A DNA stretch of 64,000 bases from an uncultured Armatimonadota bacterium (GCA_903833215.1 CAILEM010000097.1:1-64000), one strand, 5' to 3'. Numbered from the stretch's first letter, positions 52,241 through 61,269 are shown. The notes: generated from the sequence alone by a model not told the origin. Numbers and translations: made by a program.

Positions 52241-52416
52241 AATTGTAGCGCCCTTAGGTTCTAACTGGGTGCTGAACTGCGTTAACCCTGATTGATTTCG
52301 CAAGGTCGCAACCCATACAAAACATGGATGCCTCACGCCTGAGGCAACGCCGAAGCCGTGAGGCATCAGCGCTGGTCAGATTCTCCAAGCTTGGGATTCT
52401 CAGCGACACCGATTCG

Positions 52417-52422
52417 TATAAC
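52417..52422 (+). promoter_or_regulatory. -10 element TATAAC of the C45-like gene
   Basis: TATAAC ends 8 nt before the ATG at 52431; no SD is present. Confidence 0.4.
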
Positions 52423-52430
52423 ATACAACG

Positions 52431-53777
52431 ATGACCAGCCTCTTCCTCGGGATCCTCCTTCTTCTCGCACCCAAGCAGGCGGATGCTCGACTGGGCTCGG
52501 CTTATCGTAAGGACGAAGCCGGATGGATCTACCTTCATCTCCAGGGGAAGCCGAAGGACATCGGCTACCAATATGGGATGCTGGCTGCAGCTGAGATTGA
52601 TGACGCTCACAAGGCTCTGGCTCTGAGCTTTCGGCACGCACCATACGATTGGGCTTGGGCACGCAAGGCGGCCAAAGAGGTCTTCTGGTCGAAACTTGAC
52701 CCTGAGTACCAAGAGGAAATCGAGGGACAAGCTGAAGGTCTCAACGCGAAGGGATTCCGTTACGATGCGTGGGACGTACTGGCATACAACGCATACATTG
52801 AGCTAAAGGACTACTATGCGCCTTACCTTCAGTCTCAAAGAACGGGCGTGAGACAACCAACCACACGCGAGTCATGCAGCGCATTTATCGCCACGGGTTC
52901 GACCACGAAGGATGGAAAGATCGTGATGGGGCACAACCTCTGGTGGGACTATGTCATGGGTCAGCGCTGCAACGTGATGCTCGACATCACTCCTGACAGG
53001 GGAAATCGGGTGTTGATGGACGCATTCTGCGGCTTCATCCACAGTGGAAGCGACTTCGCACTCAATTCAGCTGGAATTGTCCTATGCGAAACAACGATTG
53101 CTGGGTTCTCCGGATTCGATCCATCGGGCATTCCCGAGTTCATGAGAATGCGTAAGGCGATCCAATATGCCAACAATCTTGAGGACGTCGCCAAGATTTT
53201 CCGCACCGGTAACAATGGCGGCTATGCAAACACCTGGTTGATGGGTGACACCAAGACGAATGAGATCGGCAAACTTGAACTGGGTCTCAAAAATGTGGAG
53301 TTCGTTCGCAAAACCGACGGATTCTACGTTGGTAGCAACTTCCCAGAAAGCCCCAAGTTGATCGCCGAAGAGGTACCTGGCGGGTGGAATCCGGATCCGA
53401 AATCGAGCGGATGTGAAGCTCGCCGCCTGCGATGGATGACACTACTGTCCGAAAACAAGGGCAAAGTCGATGCCGACATTGCAAAGACTTTTCTCGCAGA
53501 CACCTATGATCAAGCGAATGACGTCCGTGGTGCCAGTGGTAACACCCTTTGTGGTCGAATCGATGAGGCACTGCACGGGGCAATGAACACCAAGGTCATC
53601 ACGACCGAGATGGCGACGAAGTTCACCTTCTGGGCCAAGATGGGTTTCTCGAACGGCAGCACCCTGACCGCAGCCGACTTCCTAAAAGGCAACGCCTATA
53701 TGGCGGAGTTGAAACCGTTCTTGCACGACATCAAGAATCAGCCCTGGACGGTTTTCCCGTTGAGCACCACAAAATAA
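52431..53777 (+). CDS. Exported C45 / phospholipase-B-like Ntn hydrolase
   Basis: 448 aa with signal peptide (MTSLFLGILLLLAPKQADA). ESCSAFIATGSTTKDGKIVM and GHNLWWDY are the core of C45-type and phospholipase-B-like Ntn hydrolases; the Cys in SCSAF would become the nucleophile after self-cleavage. ILPxD-like features and GSDFALNSAGIVLCETTI follow. Such enzymes hydrolyse amide or ester bonds of acylated compounds; the substrate is unknown. It is divergent from the MFS-HEAT gene, with about 219 nt between. Confidence 0.8.
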   Translation: MTSLFLGILLLLAPKQADARLGSAYRKDEAGWIYLHLQGKPKDIGYQYGMLAAAEIDDAHKALALSFRHAPYDWAWARKAAKEVFWSKLDPEYQEEIEGQAEGLNAKGFRYDAWDVLAYNAYIELKDYYAPYLQSQRTGVRQPTTRESCSAFIATGSTTKDGKIVMGHNLWWDYVMGQRCNVMLDITPDRGNRVLMDAFCGFIHSGSDFALNSAGIVLCETTIAGFSGFDPSGIPEFMRMRKAIQYANNLEDVAKIFRTGNNGGYANTWLMGDTKTNEIGKLELGLKNVEFVRKTDGFYVGSNFPESPKLIAEEVPGGWNPDPKSSGCEARRLRWMTLLSENKGKVDADIAKTFLADTYDQANDVRGASGNTLCGRIDEALHGAMNTKVITTEMATKFTFWAKMGFSNGSTLTAADFLKGNAYMAELKPFLHDIKNQPWTVFPLSTTK

Positions 53778-54077
53778 ACTCGGGGCTCACGCACTTCAAA
53801 CGTTGATGCCCTGAACGAGAAACCAACATGGACAGCTATGAAACTATATACAAGAAGCTGCTCGCCAACCACGAATAATCGCTCGCTTCCTCACCCTGCT
53901 AGCCGAACACGTTTGCGACGGAGTGCATCGCAGTCAGTCTAGGCTGCAGGACCGTTCGTGATCAAATTCTGATTCTATAAAAATGCGAATGGGCAGGTCA
54001 CTAGGATATCAGTCAGTAGGATTCCGTCGTGAGTAGTGGGTTCCAGGGATATTCAACCTTAGTGGTATCGTGACGTA
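53778..54077. other. Intergenic region before brnT
   Basis: 300 nt with no supported gene. A 16-codon ORF at 53828 (MDSYETIYKKLLANHE) is probably chance or the remains of a gene. Confidence 0.35.
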
Positions 54078-54353
54078 GTGCTGACGTTCGAATGGGATGA
54101 AGCAAAGAATTCGGCAAACTTTACCAAACATGGGATTGCGTTTGAACAAGCTTGTGAAGTTTTTTTGGACCCATTTAGCGTCACAATTCCTGATCCGGAT
54201 CATTCTGTCGTTGAAGAGCGTTTTGTAACTATAGGGGCTGTTTCTACTGGCCCAATTGTTGTCGCATCACATACTGACCGTGAAAATGTTGTCAGGATCA
54301 TTTCGGCGAGGCGGGCTTCACGGAAGGAAAGACGAGAATATGAAACAAGCTGA
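54078..54353 (+). CDS. brnT: BrnT-type ribonuclease toxin
   Basis: 91 aa. FEWDEAKNSANFTKHGIAFE, then VFLDP and SVVEERFVTIGA, and RIISARRASRKERREYE are the full BrnT signature. BrnT is a RelE-fold RNase that inhibits translation until bound by BrnA. The GTG start has no SD; TATCGT (54066-54071) ends 6 nt upstream. The antitoxin gene overlaps its end by 14 nt. Confidence 0.92.
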   Translation: MLTFEWDEAKNSANFTKHGIAFEQACEVFLDPFSVTIPDPDHSVVEERFVTIGAVSTGPIVVASHTDRENVVRIISARRASRKERREYETS

Positions 54354-54528
54354 AATGCGTAAGGAATACGACTTTTCGAAAGGCGTGCGCGGAAAGTACG
54401 CTTCTCAAGCGGCTGAAGGCACAAATGTGATTCGATTGGACGCTGATGTTGCGGAAGTCTTTCATGATGCGAAACAAGTCAATGACCTGCTGAGGTCGAT
54501 CGCACATTTAGTTAAAGCGAAGTCGTAA
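54340..54528 (+). CDS. brnA: BrnA-type antitoxin
   Basis: 62 aa from ATG 54340; the longer track start would run inside brnT. KEYDFSKGVRGKYASQAAEG followed by TNVIRLDADVAEVF is the common BrnT-linked antitoxin pattern, with a ribbon-helix-helix-type C-terminus (VNDLLRSIAHL). It neutralises BrnT and represses the operon in known cases. The order toxin-antitoxin is usual for brnTA. Confidence 0.88.
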   Translation: MKQAEMRKEYDFSKGVRGKYASQAAEGTNVIRLDADVAEVFHDAKQVNDLLRSIAHLVKAKS

Positions 54529-54836
54529 GGCGGATCTGCATCAACTGCGTTTCAAACCGCACAGCGACATTCGGATCAGAATTGACCTGAACAGATTTTT
54601 TCATTTCCGCATCGAGTTGCTCGAAAGATTGACGGTGGTTAATGAGCTGTGGCGATCAAGACCAAGCGTTCGGCCTCCCCGGATGATTCGACGAGCTTCG
54701 TCCGCCGACCCGCGGAATCGCAAGTGATCGTCTGGACAGGATTACCCAGAGGTGTTGGATCTAGTGAGAACCCTTCTCTTCCCCTTCGCGCCCCTTAGCG
54801 TCCTTTGCGCGATGCTCTTCCGACCGGCCAACGCGA
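54529..54836. other. Intergenic region between brnA and the GNAT gene
   Basis: 308 nt without a supported gene. Near 54780-54812 the minus strand reads CGCAAAGGACGCTAAGGGGCGC, slightly longer than quoted motifs of a G/C-rich repeat (CGCAAAGNCGC) common in many bacteria; its role is unknown. Confidence 0.3.
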
Positions 54837-55421
54837 CTACCCGAGAGGCTGCTCAAAATACTCCTCTCGAGTTTTCGACCAGACCATCGTGTCTTGTGCA
54901 TTACCGAGGGGGTCGACACGCTCGCACCGGAGGACGCCGTCGAGGCGATAGCCCAGTCGCTTTGGAATTGCGGCGCTGCGATCATTGAGAGCATCGCACT
55001 TGATGGAAACGCATTTCCCACCCAAACGTTCAAAGACCTCTCGCTCCAGCGCCGACACGGCTTCAGACATATAGCCATTGCCAACTGCCGAGGTCCGTAA
55101 CCAATAACCAATTTCAAAGGCTCCGATCTGCCAATCGATCTTTTCTAGTCCACATGTTCCGAGAAATCGGTCGTTGTGAGTAAAAAGATGAAAAAGGTGG
55201 GATTCTTTTAGCTCCCATGACGCGCGAGTTCGAGCGATATGGGTTTCAACGGCGGCCAAACTTGGCATTTCTTGCGCCCACGCCTGCCAGCGGGCGAGTT
55301 CAGTGAGCGATTCTTCGGCTGCAACCAAGATAAGTTTCGCATCTTCGCGTTTAGGGCGCAGTAAGACCAACCTTTGAGTCACAATACGTTCGGGAATGTC
55401 CGATGCCGAAAGGCTATCCAC
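54837..55421 (-). CDS. GNAT N-acetyltransferase (RimJ/RimL-like)
   Basis: 194 aa from GTG 55421, chosen because TAGTTT on the minus strand ends 6 nt before it; the track opens two codons earlier at a TTG. IVTQRLVLLRPKREDA is the start of RimJ/RimL-like acetyltransferases. GAFEIGYWLRTSAVGNGYMS contains the acetyl-CoA loop, with N-R-S in ALNDRSAAIPKRLGYRLDG. The acceptor could be a protein N-terminus or a small molecule. It is divergent from the ribosomal cluster. Confidence 0.85.
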   Translation of the reverse strand: MDSLSASDIPERIVTQRLVLLRPKREDAKLILVAAEESLTELARWQAWAQEMPSLAAVETHIARTRASWELKESHLFHLFTHNDRFLGTCGLEKIDWQIGAFEIGYWLRTSAVGNGYMSEAVSALEREVFERLGGKCVSIKCDALNDRSAAIPKRLGYRLDGVLRCERVDPLGNAQDTMVWSKTREEYFEQPLG

Positions 55422-55584
55422 GCACAAAAACTACCCCAAGGCGCGTCCAGAGACAATTCAGGCTTGCCCCAGGGGTTGCACGTTGGGTATTCTCTACTCT
55501 TGCGTCAGCCAGCGGAAGCTGTCGGCCATAGCGATGCTATGACCGAGTCTCAAGATAGAGACGGACCAAACAGGCGAAATTGAT

Positions 55585-55698
55585 ATGAAAGTTAGAGCCA
55601 GCGTCAAAAAAATTTGCGATAAGTGCAAGATCATCAAGCGCAACGGGGTTGTACGGGTGATTTGCGAGGTGCCGAAGCACAAGCAGCGCCAAGGCTAG
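55585..55698 (+). CDS. rpmJ: Ribosomal protein bL36
   Basis: 37 aa, absent from the ORF track because it is short. [20 protein letters not shown] begins the standard bL36, with the Cys-x2-Cys...Cys-x4-His zinc site (CDKC, then ICEVPKH). It is the first gene of the alpha-operon cluster here and rpsM follows after 29 nt. The usual partner infA is not upstream. Confidence 0.96.
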   Translation: MKVRASVKKICDKCKIIKRNGVVRVICEVPKHKQRQG

Positions 55699-55727
55699 TT
55701 AGGTAGGACACAGGAAGAATTTAAAGC

Positions 55728-56105
55728 ATGGCAAGAATTGCAGGTATCGACCTTCCCCGCGACAAAGCGGTGCTATACGCACTGCCGGTGCTGTATGGCA
55801 TTGGCAAGCACAACGTCCACGAACTCGTGGAAAAGGCGGGAATCGATCCGCGGAAGAAGGTAAAGGATTTGACAGAGACCGAAATCGGTCACCTTCGCGA
55901 GATCCTTGACAGAGACTTTCAAGTCGAGGGAGACCTTCGACGAGAAGTTAATGGCAACATCCGCCGCCTGATGGAAATCGGCTGCTATCGTGGACTACGA
56001 CATCGCCGTGGACTGCCTACTAGAGGACAGAACACTCGACATAACGCGCGAACTCGAAAGGGCAAGCCGAAGACAGTCGCAGGCAAGAAGAAGGCGAAGA
56101 AGTAA
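55728..56105 (+). CDS. rpsM: Ribosomal protein uS13
   Basis: 125 aa. [19 protein letters not shown] and [20 protein letters not shown] are the standard uS13 blocks; it sits in the 30S head and contacts the P-site tRNA. AGGAAG upstream of the ATG is the ribosome site. The Lys-rich tail is normal. Confidence 0.98.
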   Translation: MARIAGIDLPRDKAVLYALPVLYGIGKHNVHELVEKAGIDPRKKVKDLTETEIGHLREILDRDFQVEGDLRREVNGNIRRLMEIGCYRGLRHRRGLPTRGQNTRHNARTRKGKPKTVAGKKKAKK

Positions 56106-56117
56106 CACCGAAGTAAC

Positions 56118-56510
56118 ATGGCACGAAAGCAAGTACAGAAGGGCAAACAGAAAGAGCGCAAGAACATCCCGGTTGGTGTTGCGCACATCCATGCGTCGTT
56201 TAACAACACGCTGGTCACTATTACCGACACACAAGGGAACACGATCTCTTGGGCAAGCGCAGGCAACGTGAACTTCAAAGGTTCCCGAAAGGGCACGCCA
56301 TTCGCTGCGCAGGTTGCTGCCGATAAGGCAAGCCGCTTGGCCCAGGAGCATGGTCTTCGCCGCGTCGACGTTCAAGTCAAGGGTCCAGGATCAGGTCGAG
56401 AGACCGCCATCCGAGCTCTGCAGGCATCTGGCCTGGACGTTACAAGCATCTGCGATGTAACCCCAGTTCCCCACAACGGCTGCCGACCTCCGAAGCGACG
56501 CCGTGTCTAA
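56118..56510 (+). CDS. rpsK: Ribosomal protein uS11
   Basis: 130 aa. [20 protein letters not shown] and [20 protein letters not shown], ending [17 protein letters not shown], are standard uS11. It lies 12 nt after rpsM. In most bacteria rpsD follows; here the next gene is rpoA. Confidence 0.98.
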   Translation: MARKQVQKGKQKERKNIPVGVAHIHASFNNTLVTITDTQGNTISWASAGNVNFKGSRKGTPFAAQVAADKASRLAQEHGLRRVDVQVKGPGSGRETAIRALQASGLDVTSICDVTPVPHNGCRPPKRRRV

Positions 56511-56572
56511 GCGGGGTCCCGATTCTCGGGAAGCCCACATCCTGCGGACGGATTGTCCGCAACCAAGAAATC

Positions 56573-57565
56573 ATGCCACACATATCCACGCTTGACCTCC
56601 AACAGGAATACGGAAAGTTTGTTCTTGAGCCTCTCGAGAGAGGCTACGGACAAACCATCGGCAACGCTCTCCGCAGAGTACTTCTGAGCTCAATCCAGGG
56701 CGCAGCGATCGCTGCTATCCGGGTTGACAAGGTATTCCACGAGTTTGCCCCGATTGCTGGAGTCAAGGAAGACACCACCGAGCTTCTACTCAACCTTAAG
56801 GACGTTGCCATTCGATCGACTGGCGAAGGTCACTTCGATGAGCAGGTTGTTCGGATCGATGTTAAGGGACCTGGCCGAGTCACTGGCGCAGATATTATCT
56901 GCCCAGAGGGACTTGAAGTTGTCAACCCTGAATGCTATATCGCCACCATCAGCGACCCGACGGTAACGCTTACTGTCGAGTTGTACGTTGGCTGGGGTGC
57001 TGGATACGTTCTTCCTGAAAAGCAAGAGAAGTATCGAGGCATCATCGGCGTGATCCCAACCGGATCGCAGTACACACCGGTCAAAAAGGTCAACTACACC
57101 GTTGAGCAGACCCGTGTTGGAATGCGAACCGACTACGAGCGATTGGTTCTCGACATCTGGACCAATGGAACCGTTCGACCCAACGATGCGCTGTCGCAGT
57201 CGGCACACATCTTGGACAAGTATTTCCGCATGTTCTTCGATCTCGGCGAAGCCGGGTTCGAGGCGGACCTCGACATCGACGAGGAGAACAACGACGAACT
57301 GCTGAAGAACGTGCCCGATCTCAGGATCGAAGAGCTCGACTTCTCGCAGAGAACGTTCAACTGTTTGCGAAGAGCCGGCATCCTGACTCTTAAGAACCTC
57401 GCGGTCGCGACGGAGTCAGACTTGACTGCGATCCGCGGCTTCGGCAAGAAATCGCTGTTGGAAGTAAGAGACAAGCTCGTCGAGCATGGTCTTGAACTCA
57501 AGCCACCGAAGGGCGGTTACCGATCGCTCGATACACTTGACGACGAGGACGACGAAGACTTCTGA
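56573..57565 (+). CDS. rpoA: RNA polymerase alpha subunit
   Basis: 330 aa. The N-terminal assembly domain (LERGYGQTIGNALRRVLLSS) is followed by a linker with acidic residues and the C-terminal DNA-binding domain (FNCLRRAGILTLKNLAVATE, GFGKKSLLEVRDKLVEHGL). A short acidic tail (DDEDDEDF) ends the protein. It forms the core polymerase platform. Within the alpha operon, rpsD is missing before it. Confidence 0.98.
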   Translation: MPHISTLDLQQEYGKFVLEPLERGYGQTIGNALRRVLLSSIQGAAIAAIRVDKVFHEFAPIAGVKEDTTELLLNLKDVAIRSTGEGHFDEQVVRIDVKGPGRVTGADIICPEGLEVVNPECYIATISDPTVTLTVELYVGWGAGYVLPEKQEKYRGIIGVIPTGSQYTPVKKVNYTVEQTRVGMRTDYERLVLDIWTNGTVRPNDALSQSAHILDKYFRMFFDLGEAGFEADLDIDEENNDELLKNVPDLRIEELDFSQRTFNCLRRAGILTLKNLAVATESDLTAIRGFGKKSLLEVRDKLVEHGLELKPPKGGYRSLDTLDDEDDEDF

Positions 57566-57601
57566 TAAAGGCCGTGCGCCCAAGCCCACCGAACTAGAAC
57601 C

Positions 57602-58054
57602 ATGACACACAAGATTGACCACCGCAAGCTGGGGCTCCCGTCCGATCAGCGTATGGCCCTGTTGACTAACCTTCAGCGCCAATTCATTCGTCACGGCTAC
57701 ACCCGAACGACTGTCGGGCGAGCAAAGGAACTTCAGCGACTCGTTGAGAAGCTGATCACCCTCACGAAGATGGAAGACGGCCTCGAAGCCCGACGCCGAG
57801 CCCGAAAGGTGCTCGTCGGTCACAGCGCTTCGTCACCGAAGCCTCTGAAGAAGCTTGCTGGCAAGACTGCTGGCGAGAAAGTTCAGATTCTTCAATCGAT
57901 GAGCTTGATCAACGGCGAAGATCTCGTGAAGCACCTGTTCGACGAAGTTGGACCTCGGTTCAAGGATCGAAACGGCGGATACACCCGACTTACCAAGATC
58001 GGACCACGACGTGGCGACGGAGCTCCTGAAGCCGTCCTCGAACTCGTCGCCTAA
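57602..58054 (+). CDS. rplQ: Ribosomal protein bL17
   Basis: 150 aa. KIDHRKLGLPSDQRMALLTN and LQRQFIRHGYTRTTVGRAKE are family blocks (bL17: HRxLxRxxxHRxAMLRNL). The histidine/arginine-rich start is slightly diverged (GLPSDQRMALL). GGYTRLTKIGPRRGDGA is the conserved C-terminal block. It follows rpoA as usual. Confidence 0.97.
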   Translation: MTHKIDHRKLGLPSDQRMALLTNLQRQFIRHGYTRTTVGRAKELQRLVEKLITLTKMEDGLEARRRARKVLVGHSASSPKPLKKLAGKTAGEKVQILQSMSLINGEDLVKHLFDEVGPRFKDRNGGYTRLTKIGPRRGDGAPEAVLELVA

Positions 58055-58108
58055 TAGATGTAGATGGTCCCGGCTTAGCCCGGGACTTCGACTTTCAAGG
58101 CACCTCAA

Positions 58109-58900
58109 GTGCCAGATACGATGAAAAGAATTCAGCTCGTTGTTTCATACGACGGCACCGAGTTCTGCGGCTGGGCCGCACAAACTGGACGGAGAACCGT
58201 TCAGAGTACATTGAGAGAAGCTGTTCGCCGTGTCTCGGGCGAGAAAATCGAGATCGTAGGGGCTAGCCGCACCGACAGTGGGGCTCACGCCAAAGGCCAG
58301 GTGTGTCATTTCGATACCGAAGTGAACATCGAACCGGAGAAGTGGGCACGAATACTGAACAAGGTGATGGAGCCGGATATTGCTGTCGTTTCGTCGAAAC
58401 ATGTTTCGCAGGACTTTCACAGCCGATTCAGCGCGAGAGATCGATTCTATCGATATCGAATTCTCACCGCAGGTCGCGATCCCGCTCGGGCTCGATTCGT
58501 ACACGAGTACGGTCGACCGCTAGACATCCCCAAAATGCAGACTGCCGCTATGGCTCTGCAGGGCGATCACGATTTCAAGGCGTTTACTGAAGAGTTAGAT
58601 CCCGGTGTAGAAAACACCCGGCGAATTCTCTTTTCAGTCGATGTTCGCCAGTTCCGAGATGAGGTGTGGGTGGACGTGGTCGGAACGGCCTTCTTACGCG
58701 GAATGATGCGAAGGATGGCTGGGTCGCTCCTAGAAGTAGGACGCGATTATCGCCCCGTCGAAGAGGTCGGCAAACTCCTCACAGAGGAGCGGTACAAACT
58801 TCAGTGGCCAGTAGTGCTTCCTGCAAATGGGCTTTGCCTAATGCGGATTCGATACGGTCGCCATCCCATAGACAATAGAGCTGCTTCCCAATCGATCTGA
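58109..58900 (+). CDS. truA: tRNA pseudouridine(38-40) synthase
   Basis: 263 aa. TruA makes pseudouridine in the anticodon stem of tRNAs. IVGASRTDSGAHAKGQVCHF contains the catalytic Asp (RTDxGVHA motif), and FLRGMMRRMAGSLLEVGRD is conserved. The GTG start at 58109 has AAGG nine bases before it; ATG 58121 is an alternative. It lies between rplQ and rplM, a common arrangement. Confidence 0.95.
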   Translation: MPDTMKRIQLVVSYDGTEFCGWAAQTGRRTVQSTLREAVRRVSGEKIEIVGASRTDSGAHAKGQVCHFDTEVNIEPEKWARILNKVMEPDIAVVSSKHVSQDFHSRFSARDRFYRYRILTAGRDPARARFVHEYGRPLDIPKMQTAAMALQGDHDFKAFTEELDPGVENTRRILFSVDVRQFRDEVWVDVVGTAFLRGMMRRMAGSLLEVGRDYRPVEEVGKLLTEERYKLQWPVVLPANGLCLMRIRYGRHPIDNRAASQSI

Positions 58901-58922
58901 TTTCAGAGACAGGATAACGGAA

Positions 58923-59366
58923 ATGAATAGGACATACACGAATAAAGAAGGAACGATCGAGCACAAATGGTTTGTGGTTGATGCTGCTGGCATGCCAGTG
59001 GGTCGACTTGCAGCACAGGTTGCTCAGGTCATCCGTGGAAAGCACAAACCGACGTTTGCGTACAACGCTGACTGCGGCGACTTTGTGATCGTCATTAACG
59101 CCGATAAAGTCGTTCTCACCGGCAACAAAGCCGACGAGATCATTTACTGGCACAGCGGTTGGCCAAACGGTCTCAAGAACATCAGCCGAGGCAAAATGCT
59201 CGCCGATGATCCCGTAAAGCTCGTCGAGAAAGCGATCTGGGGCATGACGCCAAAGACCAAGCTCGGCAAACAGTTGTTTAAGAAGCTAAAGGTTTATGCC
59301 GGCAGCGAACACCCCCATGAGGCGCAAAACCCACAGCCACTGAACATCAAGAAGGATAAGAACTAA
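58923..59366 (+). CDS. rplM: Ribosomal protein uL13
   Basis: 147 aa. KWFVVDAAGMPVGRLAAQVA and NADKVVLTGNKADEIIYWHS, then GMTPKTKLGKQLFKKLKVYA, are standard uL13. It forms the usual pair with rpsI, which starts 3 nt after its stop. Confidence 0.98.
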   Translation: MNRTYTNKEGTIEHKWFVVDAAGMPVGRLAAQVAQVIRGKHKPTFAYNADCGDFVIVINADKVVLTGNKADEIIYWHSGWPNGLKNISRGKMLADDPVKLVEKAIWGMTPKTKLGKQLFKKLKVYAGSEHPHEAQNPQPLNIKKDKN

Positions 59367-59369
59367 CCG

Positions 59370-59765
59370 ATGGCATCTACGCATCAGAACTACGGAACCG
59401 GGCGTCGAAAGTGCGCCATCGCTCGAGTCTGGCTCACACCAGGCGAAGGCAAAATCTCGATCAATGGTCGAGACTTCAAAGAGTATCTCGGACGACCTGT
59501 CCTTGAGATTCTCGTTAAAAGCCCACTCGTCCACCTCAGCATGGACGGACGATACGACGTTAAGGCTACGGCCAAAGGCGGCGGAATCACGGGTCAAGCA
59601 GGCGCAATCCGACTCGGCATTGCACGTGCTCTTCTCGAGATCGATACCGAACTCAGGAAAGAGCTTCGAGCTGGTGGTTATCTAACACGCGACTCGCGAG
59701 TTAAAGAATCTAAGAAGTACGGTCGAAAGAAAGCTCGACGTGGCTTCCAGTTCGTTAAGCGCTGA
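59370..59765 (+). CDS. rpsI: Ribosomal protein uS9
   Basis: 131 aa. [20 protein letters not shown] and [20 protein letters not shown], ending GFQFVKR, are standard uS9. The C-terminal Lys-Arg reaches the P site. It is last in the ribosomal cluster and is followed by a hairpin. Confidence 0.98.
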   Translation: MASTHQNYGTGRRKCAIARVWLTPGEGKISINGRDFKEYLGRPVLEILVKSPLVHLSMDGRYDVKATAKGGGITGQAGAIRLGIARALLEIDTELRKELRAGGYLTRDSRVKESKKYGRKKARRGFQFVKR

Positions 59766-59816
59766 GATCCAACTCTGCGGTTCCGACAATTCGGTTCCGT
59801 ACCTGTTTCTGCGAAT

Positions 59817-59856
59817 AGCGTTCGAGGGATATGGAATTTCCATCCCTCGAACGCTT
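59817..59856 (+). terminator. Terminator-like hairpin after rpsI
   Basis: AGCGTTCGAGGGATATGGAA pairs with TTCCATCCCTCGAACGCT (a bulge of AT), followed by TTCC. The stem is strong; the T-run is poor. Confidence 0.7.
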
Positions 59857-59991
59857 TCCGTCAAAAAGGCCCCACTAGGCGGCTCCCGAGGAACATGGGC
59901 CGAGTTTTCTCAGACTTACGGTGTTCCTGTGCGCCTATTTCGTAAACTGGCTGCAACGGGATAGCCTTCAATCCCGCATCAATTTAGGTCG

Positions 59992-61269
59992 ATGGCAACA
60001 ACGGTCACCGCTCCCCAGCCGCAGAAAGGTAATTCTCTTCTGCGACGCCCAGCCGTCCTCAAGCTCCTGCTCATTGCACTGCTTGCAGAAACCGGCTACG
60101 CGGTGATGAATCTGTCGACGATGCAGGTCTACCTTCGCGATGACCGCCACTTTGGCACCGGCACAATCGGCCTTGTCATTGTCGCCTTCCTCCTTGCCGA
60201 AGCCGTTTTCAAAAGCCCCATGGGGCATATCTCCGACAAGATCGGGCCTAAGAAGCTCATGCTGATTGGTCCCGCGATGAGCGTCGGTACTGCCCTTGTA
60301 GGACTCGTTATTCCGCGCACCGGTGGCGGCTTCCTTGAGGTCCTTGCATTCCTTGGCCTGCGTAGCTTAGACGGCCTTGGTGCCGCGATGCTGTGGCCTG
60401 CGGCCTATACTGCCGTTAGTAACGCTGTGGATGACTCCGAACGACAGGAGGTGATGTCGTTCCTCAATCTTTGCTACATGGTCGGCATCGCCATCGCTTT
60501 TGGAGTGGGAGGCGTTGCCAATGACCTCACCCATACCAAGTGGGCAGGCATGATCATGGCCGCAAGCCTATTTCTCGCCGTAGCAATCATGTCTTGGCGC
60601 TTTGTGCCTGAGATCGACCCCGCGCTGGCACAGCGAGATCGACCTGGTGAGAGCGGGCTCTCTGACTTCGCAAAGTCTGCAAAGCACATCCCCACTTACC
60701 TTCTGCTTTCGCTGATCACCTTTGCAGGCATCGGATTCCCTCTCGCCATCTTCAAATTCTTCCTCGCCGACCAGTTCCAACTTAGCGAGTCCATGATTGG
60801 AGCCCTGGTGCTTCCCTGTGCCCTCGCAATGGCCGGTGCCAGCGTGCCGATGTCCAAGCTGGGTGAGCGTATGGGACGGTTCCGGGCCGTACACCTCGGA
60901 CTCATGCTATCTGCCGTAGGCATGTGGGTTGTGTCCTCCGGCGCTTTCATACCGCTGTTGAGGCATCCGTGGATTCTAGCTATTGGCGGTATTCCCCTCG
61001 GTGTCGGCTTCCTGCTGACGATTCCCGCCTGGATGGCCAGCGTCAGCGACATTGACCCGAATTGCCGCGGCGCGAATCTCGGCGCTGTAATGACCGCTCA
61101 GGGCCTCGGCGCCATCATCGGCGCACCCATCGGCTCCTACATGTACGAGCACCTCCAAGACGTCGGTCTCGGCCACTCCTTCGGCCGCTACTCCCCCTTC
61201 CTAGGCTGTGCCGCCTGCCTAACCCTCGGCTTCATTTTCAGCCTAAGGGTCCTCCGGACTCCGAAGTAG
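59992..61269 (+). CDS. Major facilitator superfamily transporter
   Basis: 425 aa with twelve hydrophobic segments. AFLLAEAVFKSPMGHISDKI followed by GPKKLMLIG is the MFS loop 2-3 motif (GxLxDrxGrrxxl). The second half repeats the pattern (VPMSKLGERMGRFRAVHLGL). It is probably a drug- or metabolite-proton antiporter; the substrate is unknown. It follows the ribosomal cluster after about 225 nt and a hairpin, so it has its own promoter, which I could not identify. Confidence 0.9.
   Translation: MATTVTAPQPQKGNSLLRRPAVLKLLLIALLAETGYAVMNLSTMQVYLRDDRHFGTGTIGLVIVAFLLAEAVFKSPMGHISDKIGPKKLMLIGPAMSVGTALVGLVIPRTGGGFLEVLAFLGLRSLDGLGAAMLWPAAYTAVSNAVDDSERQEVMSFLNLCYMVGIAIAFGVGGVANDLTHTKWAGMIMAASLFLAVAIMSWRFVPEIDPALAQRDRPGESGLSDFAKSAKHIPTYLLLSLITFAGIGFPLAIFKFFLADQFQLSESMIGALVLPCALAMAGASVPMSKLGERMGRFRAVHLGLMLSAVGMWVVSSGAFIPLLRHPWILAIGGIPLGVGFLLTIPAWMASVSDIDPNCRGANLGAVMTAQGLGAIIGAPIGSYMYEHLQDVGLGHSFGRYSPFLGCAACLTLGFIFSLRVLRTPK

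Noticed and set aside
54752-54988. 78-aa plus-strand ORF opposite the GNAT gene
   Set aside because: Low-complexity Arg-rich translation, mostly antisense to the GNAT reading frame.
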